Positions 53,693 through 61,087 of a stretch of 64,000 nucleotides of DNA are shown here, in pieces. Position numbers and translations under genes: made by a program. Position 1 is the first letter of the stretch. Every line of letters starts with the position of its first letter. The notes below the pieces were generated by a model, which had not been told where the DNA came from, did no database searches, and was given only the letters and a program-made list of their open reading frames with translations. Origin of the DNA: Pseudomonadota bacterium (GTDB lineage Bacteria > Pseudomonadota > Alphaproteobacteria > Rhodospirillales > Magnetospirillaceae); NCBI GenBank assembly GCA_021782815.1, contig JAJXUO010000001.1:1-64000 (forward strand). The letters are read 5' to 3'.

Positions 53693-55149
53693 TGCGGCTG
53701 TCTCTGGCCACCCGCCTGTCGCTGGCCTTCGCCCTGCTGCTGCTGGCCTGCAGCGCCGTTTCCGTGGCCTTGCAGATCCAGTCCAGCGCCCGCCACGAGC
53801 AGGCCCTGGCCCAGCAATTATCGGCGGGACTGGCCGGGCATATCGCCGGAACGGCGCAACTGATGGATGCCGGCGGCTGGCGGCCCGGGGCGGTGCGCGC
53901 CCTGTTCGACAAACTGATGGCGGTCAATCCCGCCGTCGAGGTCTATCTCCTGGACAATGACGGCCGCATCGTCGGCAACGCCGCCCCGCCCGGCCATCTG
54001 AAACGAACGCGGGTGGATCTGGCCCCGCTGCGCCGCCTGCTGGCCGGGGCGGCGCAGCCGGTGCTGGGCGACGATCCCCGCAGCCCCACCGGCCGCAAGG
54101 TGTTCAGCGCCGCCCCGGTGCGGGTGGCGGGACGGCCCGCCGGTTATGTTTATGTCATCCTTCAGGGTGAAACCCGCGACGCCCTGGCCGCCCGCCTGGC
54201 CGACGACGCCGTGCTGCGCACCACGCTGTGGACCACCGCCCTGGTGGCCCTGCTGGGGCTGGGGGTGGGCCTGGCCGCCTTCCGTCTGATCACCCGCCCC
54301 TTGCGCGCCCTGACCGAGGCGGTGCGCGGCTTCGACGCCAACGGCGAAAGCGCGGCGGCCCTGGCCGATGAAGACGCCGCCGACGGCGACGAGATCGCCG
54401 TGCTGCGCGCCGCCTTCGCCCAAATGGGGCGGCGCCTGGGCGAACAATGGCGGGCCCTGACCCGCCAGGATCAGGACCGCCGCGAGCTGATCGCCAATCT
54501 GTCGCACGATCTGCGCACGCCGCTGACCGTGCTGCACGGATCGCTGGAAACCCTGCGCCTGAAGGAGGACGGCCTCGATTGCGGGGAACGGCGGCGCTAT
54601 CTCGACCTCGCCCTCGACCAGAGCGGCAAGGTCAACCGCCTGGCCCGGGAGCTGTTCGATCTGGCCCGCCTGGAATCCGGGCTGATCCAGCCCGAGATCG
54701 AGGTCTTTTCCCTGGCGGATCTGGTGCAGGACGTGGCGCAGAAATTCGAGCTGGCCCTGGCCGCCAACCCGCACCCCCTGACGGTGGCGGCGACACCGCC
54801 GCTGCCGCCGGTGCGCGCCGATCTGGCCATGGTCGAACGGGTGCTGACCAACCTGATCGACAACGCCATCCGCCACACTCCGGCGGGCAGCGCCATCACC
54901 GTCTCGTTGCGCCGGGCGGAGGAGGGGGGGCAACCGGGCGTGGAGGTGGAGGTGGCCGATAGCGGCCCCGGCATCGCGGCGGCGCGGCGAGACGGCCTTT
55001 TCACCCGGGCCTCGGCCTTCAGCCACGCGGGCGGCGGCGGTCTGGGGCTGGTGGTGGTGCAGCGCCTGCTGGCCCTGCAGGGCAGCGCGGCGCGGCTGGC
55101 CGACCTGCCGGACCGGGGCGCGGTGATCCGCTTCCGCCTGCCGGAATAA
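53689..55149 (+). CDS. Two-component sensor histidine kinase
   Basis: 486 aa. Two membrane helices (LSLAFALLLLACSAVSVAL, residues about 9-28, and TTLWTTALVALLGLGVGLAAF, about 180-200) bracket a periplasmic sensor domain of about 150 residues that lacks cysteines; then HAMP, HisKA with ANLSHDLRTPLT, N box NLIDNAIRHT, and G boxes DSGPGIA and GGGLGLVVV. ATG overlaps the response regulator. Its TAA stop is directly followed by a collapsed repeat element. Confidence 0.93.
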   Translation: MMRLSLATRLSLAFALLLLACSAVSVALQIQSSARHEQALAQQLSAGLAGHIAGTAQLMDAGGWRPGAVRALFDKLMAVNPAVEVYLLDNDGRIVGNAAPPGHLKRTRVDLAPLRRLLAGAAQPVLGDDPRSPTGRKVFSAAPVRVAGRPAGYVYVILQGETRDALAARLADDAVLRTTLWTTALVALLGLGVGLAAFRLITRPLRALTEAVRGFDANGESAAALADEDAADGDEIAVLRAAFAQMGRRLGEQWRALTRQDQDRRELIANLSHDLRTPLTVLHGSLETLRLKEDGLDCGERRRYLDLALDQSGKVNRLARELFDLARLESGLIQPEIEVFSLADLVQDVAQKFELALAANPHPLTVAATPPLPPVRADLAMVERVLTNLIDNAIRHTPAGSAITVSLRRAEEGGQPGVEVEVADSGPGIAAARRDGLFTRASAFSHAGGGGLGLVVVQRLLALQGSAARLADLPDRGAVIRFRLPE

Positions 55150-55150
55150 G

Positions 55151-55203
55151 ACCAAGTCGGGATGAGGAGGCGGGGATCGGGTCCGATCACCGCACTTTGG
55201 GAT
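55151..55203 (+). repeat. Collapsed remnant of the dispersed element
   Basis: ACCAAGTCGGGATGAG, matching the left end of the element with one change, is joined after 8 bp to GATCGGGTCCGATCAC and a degenerate TTTGGGAT right end. The middle of about 90 bp is missing. Begins two bases after the kinase stop codon. Confidence 0.65.
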
Positions 55204-55207
55204 AAGT

Positions 55208-55234
55208 CTCACGGAATTTTGAACTTTCCGTGAG
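55208..55234. promoter_or_regulatory. 9-bp inverted repeat upstream of msrB
   Basis: CTCACGGAA / TTCCGTGAG with a 9-nt spacer, 64 bp before the msrB start. Could be a regulator site or an mRNA hairpin. Confidence 0.45.
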
Positions 55235-55298
55235 GACTCCGCCACCGGCGCCACCCCATCTTTATGTCATCACGCCCTTTAAACGCCGCGAGGATGCG

Positions 55299-55781
55299 AT
55301 GACAACCCGACGTTCCTTCCTGCTGTCCGCCGCCGCCCTGGGATCGCTTCTGGCCGTCCGCCCCGTCCGGGCGCAGGAGCGCTTCGCCGTTTCCATGAGC
55401 GAGGCCCAATGGCGGGCCCGGCTGACCCCGGCGCAATACGACATCCTGCGCGCCGAAGGCACCGAGCCGCCTTATTCCAGCCACCTGACCGGCGAACACC
55501 GTTCCGGCCTGTTCGCCTGCGCCGGCTGCGCCCTGCCGCTGTTCTCCTCGGCCGCCAAGTTCGACAGCCATACCGGCTGGCCCAGTTTCTGGACGCCGCT
55601 GCCCGGCGCCGTGAAGGAACGCGCCGATTCCTCCTTCGGCCTGCAGCGTACCGAGGTGCATTGCGCCCGCTGCGGCGGCCATCTCGGCCATGTTTTCCCC
55701 GACGGCCCGCCGCCCACCGGCCTGCGCTACTGCATCAACGGCCTGGCCCTGGCCTTCACGCCCGGCCCCGCCCGCCTCTAA
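55299..55781 (+). CDS. msrB: Tat-exported peptide-methionine (R)-S-oxide reductase MsrB
   Basis: 160 aa. Twin-arginine signal TTRRSFLLSAAALGSLLAV with an AxA-like end near VRAQ predicts a periplasmic enzyme, unlike cytoplasmic MsrB. The reductase core has zinc Cys74/Cys77 (CAGC) and Cys122/Cys125 (CARC), WPSFW, and the catalytic Cys145 in RYCIN. I see no obvious resolving Cys close to the usual recycling position, so regeneration probably uses the neighbouring membrane thioredoxin fusion. ATG 55299 with GAGGA upstream; a GTG at 55230 would bury the Tat signal. The stop codon's last base begins a full repeat element. Confidence 0.92.
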   Translation: MTTRRSFLLSAAALGSLLAVRPVRAQERFAVSMSEAQWRARLTPAQYDILRAEGTEPPYSSHLTGEHRSGLFACAGCALPLFSSAAKFDSHTGWPSFWTPLPGAVKERADSSFGLQRTEVHCARCGGHLGHVFPDGPPPTGLRYCINGLALAFTPGPARL

Positions 55782-55930
55782 TACCAAGTCGCGATGAGTT
55801 TGACTCATCGCGACGCCGGTTAGGAGCAAGGCGACGCACGCCTGATGGCGCGTTAGGCAAGGGTTCTGGAAGAACCCGCCCGCCGCCTGAGGGACTCCGT
55901 TGATCGGTTCCGATCAGCGGGATTTGGTAT
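55781..55930 (+). repeat. Dispersed palindromic element, copy 2 (150 bp)
   Basis: Full copy, ATACCAA to TTGGTAT. The left end is fused to the msrB TAA; the right end is followed at once by AAGGA, the ribosome site of the next gene. Hairpin 1 here is perfect (GTCGCGATGAGT / ACTCATCGCGAC). Confidence 0.9.
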
Positions 55931-55944
55931 AAGGAACCCCCGCC

Positions 55945-57684
55945 ATGCTGCTGTTCGTGCTTTCCTATCTGGGCGGCGCCCTGACCATTCTCAGCCCCTG
56001 CATCCTGCCGGTGCTGCCTTTCGTCTTCGCCCGCGCCGACCAGCCCTTCCTCCGCTCCGGCCTGCCGCTGCTGGCCGGCATGGCCGCCACCTTCGCCCTG
56101 GTGGCCTCGGCGGCGGCCCTGGGCGGCGGCTGGGTGGTCACCGCCAATCAGGCCGGGCGCTGGGCCGCCCTGGCCCTGATGGCCCTGTTCGCCCTGACCC
56201 TGCTGCTGCCCGGCTGGGCCGAACGGCTGACCCGGCCGCTGGTGGCGGCGGGCGCCCGGCTGGCGCGGGTGGCCGAAGGCGGCGAGGGCCGGCCCGCCAC
56301 CGCCTTCCTGCTGGGCATCGCCACCGGCCTGCTGTGGGCCCCCTGCGCCGGGCCGATCCTGGGCCTGGTGCTGGCCGGCGCCGCCCTCAACGGCGCCTCG
56401 GCGGCCACGCTGCTGCTGCTGCTGGCCTACGGCGCCGGGGCCGCCACCTCGCTGGCCCTGGCGCTGCTGGCGGGAGGAAAGGTCTTCGCCCTGCTGAAAC
56501 GGTCGCTGCATGCCGGGGAATGGATCCGCCGCGGTCTGGGCGCCGCCATGCTGGCCGGGGTGATCGCCATCGCCCTGGGGTTGGATACCGGGGCCCTGGC
56601 CGCCCTGTCCACCGCCTCGACGGCGGGATGGGAACAGGATCTGCTGGACCGCCTGACCCCGCCGGCCCCCGCCGCCTCGGCCACCTCGGCTGCCGTGCCG
56701 CCCGCCGCCGCCGACGCCCTGCCGGTGGAGGGCCGGGCCCCGCCGCTGGACGGCGCCGTGCAATGGCTGAATTCGCCGCCGCTGACCCCGGCCGCCCTGA
56801 AAGGCAAGGTGGTGCTGGTGGATTTCTGGACCTATTCCTGCATCAACTGCCTGCGCACCCTGCCTTACGTGAAAGCCTGGGCCGCCAAATACCGCGATCA
56901 GGGCCTGGTGGTGATCGGCGTGCATACGCCCGAATTCGCCTTCGAGCGCGATCCGGCCAATGTGGCCGCCGCCGTGGCCCGCCTGGGCATTTCCTATCCC
57001 GTGGCCCTCGACAACCGCTACGCCGTCTGGAACGCCTTCGCCAACCAGTACTGGCCGGCGCATTATTTCATCGACGCCCGGGGCCGGATCCGCCACCACC
57101 ATTTCGGCGAGGGCGGTTACGCCGAGTCGGAACGGGTGATCCAGAGCCTGCTGCGCGAGGCCGGAGCGGCGCATGTCTCCACCAGCCTCGTCGATGTGCG
57201 GGGGCAGGGGGTGCAACGGGCCGCCGAGGATGCCGACGAGCGCTCGCCCGAAACCTATCTGGGTTACAGCCGCGCCGAACGCTGCGCCTCGGCTCCGGTG
57301 CAGCCCGATCGCGACGCCCTCTACCAGAGCCCCGCCACCCTGCCGCCCGATGGCTGGGGGCTGACGGGGCGCTGGATCGTCGGCGCCGAACAGGTGCGGC
57401 TGAGCGCGGCGGGCGGGCATATTTTCTACCGCTTCCACGCCCGCGACCTGCATCTGGTGCTGGGGCCGGGCCCCGGCGGCGCGCCGGTGCGCTTCCGGGT
57501 CAGCCTCGACGGCCACGCCCCCGGCGCCGCCCACGGGGTGGACACGGCGGCCGACGGCAGCGGCGTCATCCGCGCCCAGCGGCTCTACCAGCTGATCCGC
57601 CAGCCCGGCCCCATCACCGACCATGTCTTCGGCATCGAGTTCCTCGATCCCGGCGCCGAGGCCTATGCCTTTACGTTCGGCTGA
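55945..57684 (+). CDS. DipZ-type CcdA/thioredoxin fusion, periplasmic reductant supplier
   Basis: 579 aa. Residues 1-230 are a CcdA/DsbD-beta-like membrane domain with the redox Cys pair in LSPCILPVLPF and WAPCAGPILGL; 245-400 is a TlpA-like thioredoxin domain with a CINC active site (WTYSCINCLRTLPY) and YPVALDN; 400-579 is a beta-rich DipZ C-terminal domain. It carries electrons from cytoplasmic thioredoxin across the membrane. Directly behind msrB, so MsrB is the likely client. RBS AAGGA follows the repeat element. Confidence 0.9.
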   Translation: MLLFVLSYLGGALTILSPCILPVLPFVFARADQPFLRSGLPLLAGMAATFALVASAAALGGGWVVTANQAGRWAALALMALFALTLLLPGWAERLTRPLVAAGARLARVAEGGEGRPATAFLLGIATGLLWAPCAGPILGLVLAGAALNGASAATLLLLLAYGAGAATSLALALLAGGKVFALLKRSLHAGEWIRRGLGAAMLAGVIAIALGLDTGALAALSTASTAGWEQDLLDRLTPPAPAASATSAAVPPAAADALPVEGRAPPLDGAVQWLNSPPLTPAALKGKVVLVDFWTYSCINCLRTLPYVKAWAAKYRDQGLVVIGVHTPEFAFERDPANVAAAVARLGISYPVALDNRYAVWNAFANQYWPAHYFIDARGRIRHHHFGEGGYAESERVIQSLLREAGAAHVSTSLVDVRGQGVQRAAEDADERSPETYLGYSRAERCASAPVQPDRDALYQSPATLPPDGWGLTGRWIVGAEQVRLSAAGGHIFYRFHARDLHLVLGPGPGGAPVRFRVSLDGHAPGAAHGVDTAADGSGVIRAQRLYQLIRQPGPITDHVFGIEFLDPGAEAYAFTFG

Positions 57685-58543
57685 GCTTGTCTGCGGTGCG
57701 GGTTTCGAAATCGGCGGCGTCGTGGCGTTCGTGCAGCTGTTCGGCCGGATCGCCGGTCAGGCGGTTGACCATGCGCCCGCGCCGCACCGCCGGACGCGCC
57801 TGAAGGGCCTCGGCCCAGCGCCGCACGTTCTTGTAGTCCTGCACCGACAGGAAGGTGGCGGCGCCGTAGAGCCAGCCCAGAACCAGCCCGCCATACCAGG
57901 GAAACACCGCCATATCGGCGATGGTGTAGTCCGGCCCGGCCAGATAGGCGGTTTCGGCCAGGCGGCGGTCCAAAACGTCGAGCTGGCGCTTCGTCTCCAT
58001 GGCGAAGCGGTCGATGGCATATTCGAACTTGGCCGGCGCGTAGGCGTAGAAATGCCCGAAACCGCCGCCGAGATAGGGAGCGCTGCCCATCTGCCAGAAC
58101 AGCCAGTTCAGGGTTTCGGTGTGGCCGGCATGATCCTGGGGCAGGAAGGCGCCGAATTTTTCCGCCAGATAGAGCAGGATGGAGCCGGATTCGAACACCC
58201 GCACCGGGGCGGGGCCGGAGCGGTCGAGCAGGGCGGGGATCTTGGAGTTGGGATTGATGGCGACGAAACCGCTGCCGAACTGCTCGCCATCGCCGATGCG
58301 GATCGGCCAGGCGTCGTACTCGGCCCCGGCATGGCCCAGGGCCAGCAGTTCCTCCAGCAGAATGGTCACCTTCTGGCCGTTGGGCGTGGCCAGGGAATAA
58401 AGCTGCAAGGGATGGCGGCCCACCGGCAGCTCTTTTTCGTGCGTCGGCCCGGCGATGGGCCGGTTGATGCTGGCGAAGGCGCCACCGCTGGGCTTGTTCC
58501 AGGTCCAGACCGGCGGGGGGGTATAGTCGGGGCTATCCGTCAT
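57671..58543 (-). CDS. yghU: YghU-type glutathione S-transferase
   Basis: 290 aa. N-terminal PPPVWTWNKPSGGAFASINRPIAG and PVGRHPLQLYSLATPNGQKVTILLEEL identify the YghU/Ure2p-like class, which binds two glutathiones and has disulfide-bond reductase activity. ATG 58543 starts the family N-terminus. Overlaps the dipZ stop by 14 bp, convergent. Confidence 0.93.
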   Translation of the reverse strand: MTDSPDYTPPPVWTWNKPSGGAFASINRPIAGPTHEKELPVGRHPLQLYSLATPNGQKVTILLEELLALGHAGAEYDAWPIRIGDGEQFGSGFVAINPNSKIPALLDRSGPAPVRVFESGSILLYLAEKFGAFLPQDHAGHTETLNWLFWQMGSAPYLGGGFGHFYAYAPAKFEYAIDRFAMETKRQLDVLDRRLAETAYLAGPDYTIADMAVFPWYGGLVLGWLYGAATFLSVQDYKNVRRWAEALQARPAVRRGRMVNRLTGDPAEQLHERHDAADFETRTADKLSRT

Positions 58544-58770
58544 GGGGGGCGTCCTTGAGGAGGAGGAGGATCGGGCATGCGGGCGGGCGAACCGGCCGCT
58601 GGGCCTTATATAGGACGCCGGCAAACGATTTTGCAGCCGGGTGGATGCTGCGGCCCCACCTGCGCCTCACACGGATAGGGAGGCTCGCCCGACGTTGTGG
58701 GCTCATTGAGCGGCATGTTGGAGGGGGAGGGGTCGGTGCTTGTCACCTTCGTGCGACAGATCGGCCAGTT
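58544..58770. other. Intergenic, nothing recognised
   Basis: About 230 bp between the GST and repeat copy 3. No reading frame resembles a protein and I see no clear promoter or terminator. Confidence 0.5.
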
Positions 58771-58917
58771 ATACCAAGTCGCGGTGAGTTTGACTCATCG
58801 CGACGCCGGTTAGGAGCAAGGCGACGCGCGCCTGATGGCGCGAAGCCAAGGGTTTCGGAGAAACCCGCCCGGCGCATGAGGGGGCAGTGATCGGTTCCGA
58901 TCACTGCAATTTGGTAT
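58771..58917 (+). repeat. Dispersed palindromic element, copy 3 (147 bp)
   Basis: Full copy in open intergenic DNA: ATACCAA (58771) to TTGGTAT (58917). Hairpin 1 is 58778-58804 (12-bp arms, one G-T mismatch); GGGTTTC/GAAACCC follows; the last hairpin GCAGTGATCGG/CCGATCACTGC is 58884-58907. Best copy to use as the family consensus. Confidence 0.92.
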
Positions 58918-59121
58918 TATGTCGCACGAAGCTTACAAATTTTCCAGGTGCCCGAGGTGCCGGCCGATCCGTTCGCTCCCGGCAGGACCGGGATCAGATG
59001 CTTGGGATCGCGCCACCCAGATCAATGAGACGGGACAGCCGGTAGCGAATTCGTGGGCCGGGCGAGGAAAATGCGTAGATTTTTTCCTGGTCACCACGGT
59101 CGCAATCGGTGTTGACCAAAC
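58918..59121. other. Intergenic, nothing recognised
   Basis: About 200 bp between repeat copy 3 and the terminator behind tRNA-Gly. An 86-codon frame (58919-59179) runs into the tRNA and has no recognisable content. Confidence 0.5.
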
Positions 59122-59158
59122 CCCGAAAACGACGAGGGCCGCTTGCGCGGCCCGTCTC
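59122..59158 (-). terminator. Terminator of the first tRNA-Gly
   Basis: Stem GAGGGCCGC / GCGGCCCGTCTC (one bulge) with a TTGC loop; on the minus strand it is followed by GTTTTCGGGGTTT. Lies about 28 bp downstream of the tRNA 3' end. Confidence 0.7.
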
Positions 59159-59185
59159 GTAACATACTGGTTTTCTTAGAAAATT

Positions 59186-59260
59186 TGGAGCGGGCGAAGG
59201 GATTCGAACCCTCGACCCCAACCTTGGCAAGGTTGTGCTCTACCCCTGAGCTACGCCCGC
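59186..59260 (-). tRNA. tRNA-Gly (GCC), copy 1
   Basis: 75 nt including an encoded CCA. Acceptor GCGGGCG / CGCCCGC, D-loop AGCTCAGGGGTAGAGC, anticodon stem-loop CAACC-TTGCCAA-GGTTG (GCC), T-loop GTTCGAATC. Identical to the copy at 61013-61087. The exact repeat extends to 59181-59272. Confidence 0.97.
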
Positions 59261-59434
59261 CCGCTCCTTAAGAAGCGCCGCTACCATGAAGCAACGGCGC
59301 CGTCGGGTGGTGGTTATTATGCAAATCGCCGCCGGTTGCAACGGCTAATCGCGGAATTCGCCGCAAAAATCATGGTCTGCCGCCTTTACGGCGCGACATG
59401 GAGAACCAGCCGTCCTGGACGCAGCGCCAATTTA

Positions 59435-59462
59435 ATCAGTTTAGCTTGTAAGTTAAACTGAT
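59435..59462. promoter_or_regulatory. 28-bp palindromic operator before marR
   Basis: ATCAGTTTA-G-CTT-GT-AAG-T-TAAACTGAT: twelve of fourteen symmetric pairs match. It ends 16 bp before the marR start, where it would cover the promoter. Size and symmetry fit a MarR-dimer site. Confidence 0.75.
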
Positions 59463-59478
59463 AAAGTGCTACAAGGCG

Positions 59479-59925
59479 ATGATGACGACGACGCCAGACA
59501 CCCCCAGCCTGCCTGAAACCATCGTTCCGGCGCTGACGCAGGCCATCGGGCAGATCCTGCGCCGATTGCGCCAGGAGGCCAATCCGGGCGGATTCAACAT
59601 TTCGCAAATCGCGGTGTTGAGCCAACTGGACGAAAGCGGCCCCATGACCTCCGCCGATCTGGCCCGGACTCTGGCGATGACGCCGCAGTCCATGGGCGCC
59701 ATTCTGACCGGTCTTGAGGGCTGGGGGCTGGTGGGACGCGCCCCCCATCCCAGGGATGGCCGGCAAATCCTGTTCTCCTTGTCGGAACGGGGCCGCGAGG
59801 CACGGCGGAGCAGACACATGGCCAAGCAGGATTGGCTGCTGGCGGCCATCGGCGCCCTTGACCCCGACGCGCAGCGCACGCTGCTGGCGGCGGCGGCCAT
59901 TCTCAAGGATTTAAGCAAGCCATGA
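59479..59925 (+). CDS. MarR-family transcriptional regulator
   Basis: 148 aa. Winged HTH in FNISQIAVLSQLDESGPMTSADLARTLAMTPQSMGAILTGLEGWGLVGRAPHPRDGRQILFSLSERG. First gene of a three-gene operon linked by 4-bp ATGA overlaps, with a palindromic operator upstream, so autorepression is probable. Start 59479 or, with better AAGG spacing, 59482. Confidence 0.93.
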   Translation: MMTTTPDTPSLPETIVPALTQAIGQILRRLRQEANPGGFNISQIAVLSQLDESGPMTSADLARTLAMTPQSMGAILTGLEGWGLVGRAPHPRDGRQILFSLSERGREARRSRHMAKQDWLLAAIGALDPDAQRTLLAAAAILKDLSKP

Positions 59926-60491
59926 CCGTAACCGTTCTCGATAGCAACACCGCGCTTCTGGTCATCGATCTGCAGAAGGGCATCATGGCGCTTCCCGGCC
60001 TGGCGGAGCGGCTGACGGAGGTGATCCACCGGGCCCGCGCCCTGGCCGAGGCCTTTCGCCGGCAGGGTTTGCCGGTGGTTCTGGTCAATGTCGCCGGTGG
60101 CCCGCCCGGCCGCACCGAACAGCCGCGACCCCTTCGGCCCCTCACCGCCGATTGGACCGAGCTTTGCCCCGAGTTGGACGCACAGCCGCAAGACCATCTG
60201 GTGACCAAGACAACACCCGGCGCCTTCACCAAAACCGGCCTCGAGGACTATCTGCGCGCCCGGGCGGTCACCCAGGTGGTGATCGCCGGCGTCGCCACCA
60301 GCAACGGCGTGGAAGTGACCGCCCGCCAGGCCTATGAGCTGGGTTTCAACGTGACCCTGGCCACCGACGCCATGGCCGATCCGCGCGACGACGCCCACGC
60401 CTGGAGCCTGAGCCGGGTTTTTCCCAGACTGGGCGAAACCGGCAGCACGCACGACATTCTCACCCGTCTCGACCGGAGCCCCCGGTCATGA
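59922..60491 (+). CDS. Isochorismatase-like hydrolase lacking the catalytic Cys
   Basis: 189 aa cysteine-hydrolase fold. Asp16 (VIDLQKG) and Lys96 (VTKTTPGAF) of the catalytic triad are present, but the usual Cys is Gly129 (GVATSNGVEVTARQAYELG). That form is known in the YecD-like subgroup, so activity is doubtful or unlike isochorismatase. Overlaps marR and the next gene by 4 bp. Confidence 0.9.
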   Translation: MTVTVLDSNTALLVIDLQKGIMALPGLAERLTEVIHRARALAEAFRRQGLPVVLVNVAGGPPGRTEQPRPLRPLTADWTELCPELDAQPQDHLVTKTTPGAFTKTGLEDYLRARAVTQVVIAGVATSNGVEVTARQAYELGFNVTLATDAMADPRDDAHAWSLSRVFPRLGETGSTHDILTRLDRSPRS

Positions 60492-60859
60492 CCTGGCTGC
60501 ACGATCTCTGCTATCTGTTCGGCGGCGCCTTTTTCGCCAATGCCGTTCCACATATGGTCAGCGGCATGATGGGGCGGCCCTTTCAAAGCCCTTTCGCCAA
60601 ACCGCCGGGCCAGGGGCTTTCCTCCTCCACCGTCAATGTGCTCTGGGGCGGCGCCAATCTCGTTGCCGCCTATTGTCTGATTTTTCAGGTGGGCAGGATC
60701 GATCTTCACGCCGTCGACCAGGCCGGGGCCATCGGGGGCGGCGTGCTGCTGAGCGCCATGCTGGCGGCGCGCCTGTTCGGGCGGTTTCACGGCGGCAACG
60801 CGCCGTCCGTTTCCGCCTCCGGGCAAAGGCCGGTTAGGAGCAAGGCGACGCGCGCCTGA
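60488..60859 (+). CDS. Conserved small membrane protein with repeat-derived C-terminus
   Basis: 123 aa, about three hydrophobic segments (LFGGAFFANAVPHMVSGMMG, VLWGGANLVAAYCLIFQV, GGGVLLSAMLAARLFGRF). GRPFQSPFAKPPGQGLSSSTVNVLWG is a conserved family stretch, function unknown. The last nine residues (PVRSKATRA) and the stop are encoded by repeat copy 4, so the original C-terminus has been replaced or extended. ATG overlaps the upstream stop. Confidence 0.8.
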   Translation: MTWLHDLCYLFGGAFFANAVPHMVSGMMGRPFQSPFAKPPGQGLSSSTVNVLWGGANLVAAYCLIFQVGRIDLHAVDQAGAIGGGVLLSAMLAARLFGRFHGGNAPSVSASGQRPVRSKATRA

Positions 60860-60941
60860 TGGCGGGGTGAGGCAAAGCGCGCCATCAGGCACGACGCCAA
60901 GGGTTTCGGAGAAACCCGCCCGGCGCATGAGGGCGCGGTAT
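60829..60941 (+). repeat. Dispersed palindromic element, truncated copy 4 (113 bp)
   Basis: Starts at GCCGGTTAGGAGCAAGG, so it lacks the left end and first hairpin; the GGGTTTC/GAAACCC hairpin is intact; the right hairpin is missing, leaving GCGCGGTAT at the end. It carries an internal inverted duplication of the CGCGCCTGATGGCG segment not seen in other copies. Confidence 0.8.
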
Positions 60942-60956
60942 AAGGGATCCCCATAC

Positions 60957-60988
60957 GCAAAAACGGCCCTGATGGGCCGTTTTTTTGC
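60957..60988. terminator. Bidirectional terminator
   Basis: Stem ACGGCCC / GGGCCGT with flanking A5 and T7 runs, so it serves the marR operon on the plus strand and the second tRNA-Gly on the minus strand. Confidence 0.88.
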
Positions 60989-61012
60989 GCGCCTTTCCGT
61001 GGAAAGGAAATT

Positions 61013-61087
61013 TGGAGCGGGCGAAGGGATTCGAACCCTCGACCCCAACCTTGGCAAGGTTGTGCTCTACCCCTGAGCTACGCCCGC
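61013..61087 (-). tRNA. tRNA-Gly (GCC), copy 2
   Basis: Identical in sequence to the gene at 59186-59260, same strand, 1827 bp away. Exact identity extends to 61008-61099. Confidence 0.97.

Noticed and set aside
58555-58890. 111-codon plus-strand frame
   Set aside because: Its second half is translated repeat copy 3, and the same peptide appears at the other copies, so it is a product of the repeat and not a gene.
58919-59179. 86-codon plus-strand frame before tRNA-Gly
   Set aside because: No ribosome site or family similarity, and it runs through the tRNA terminator.
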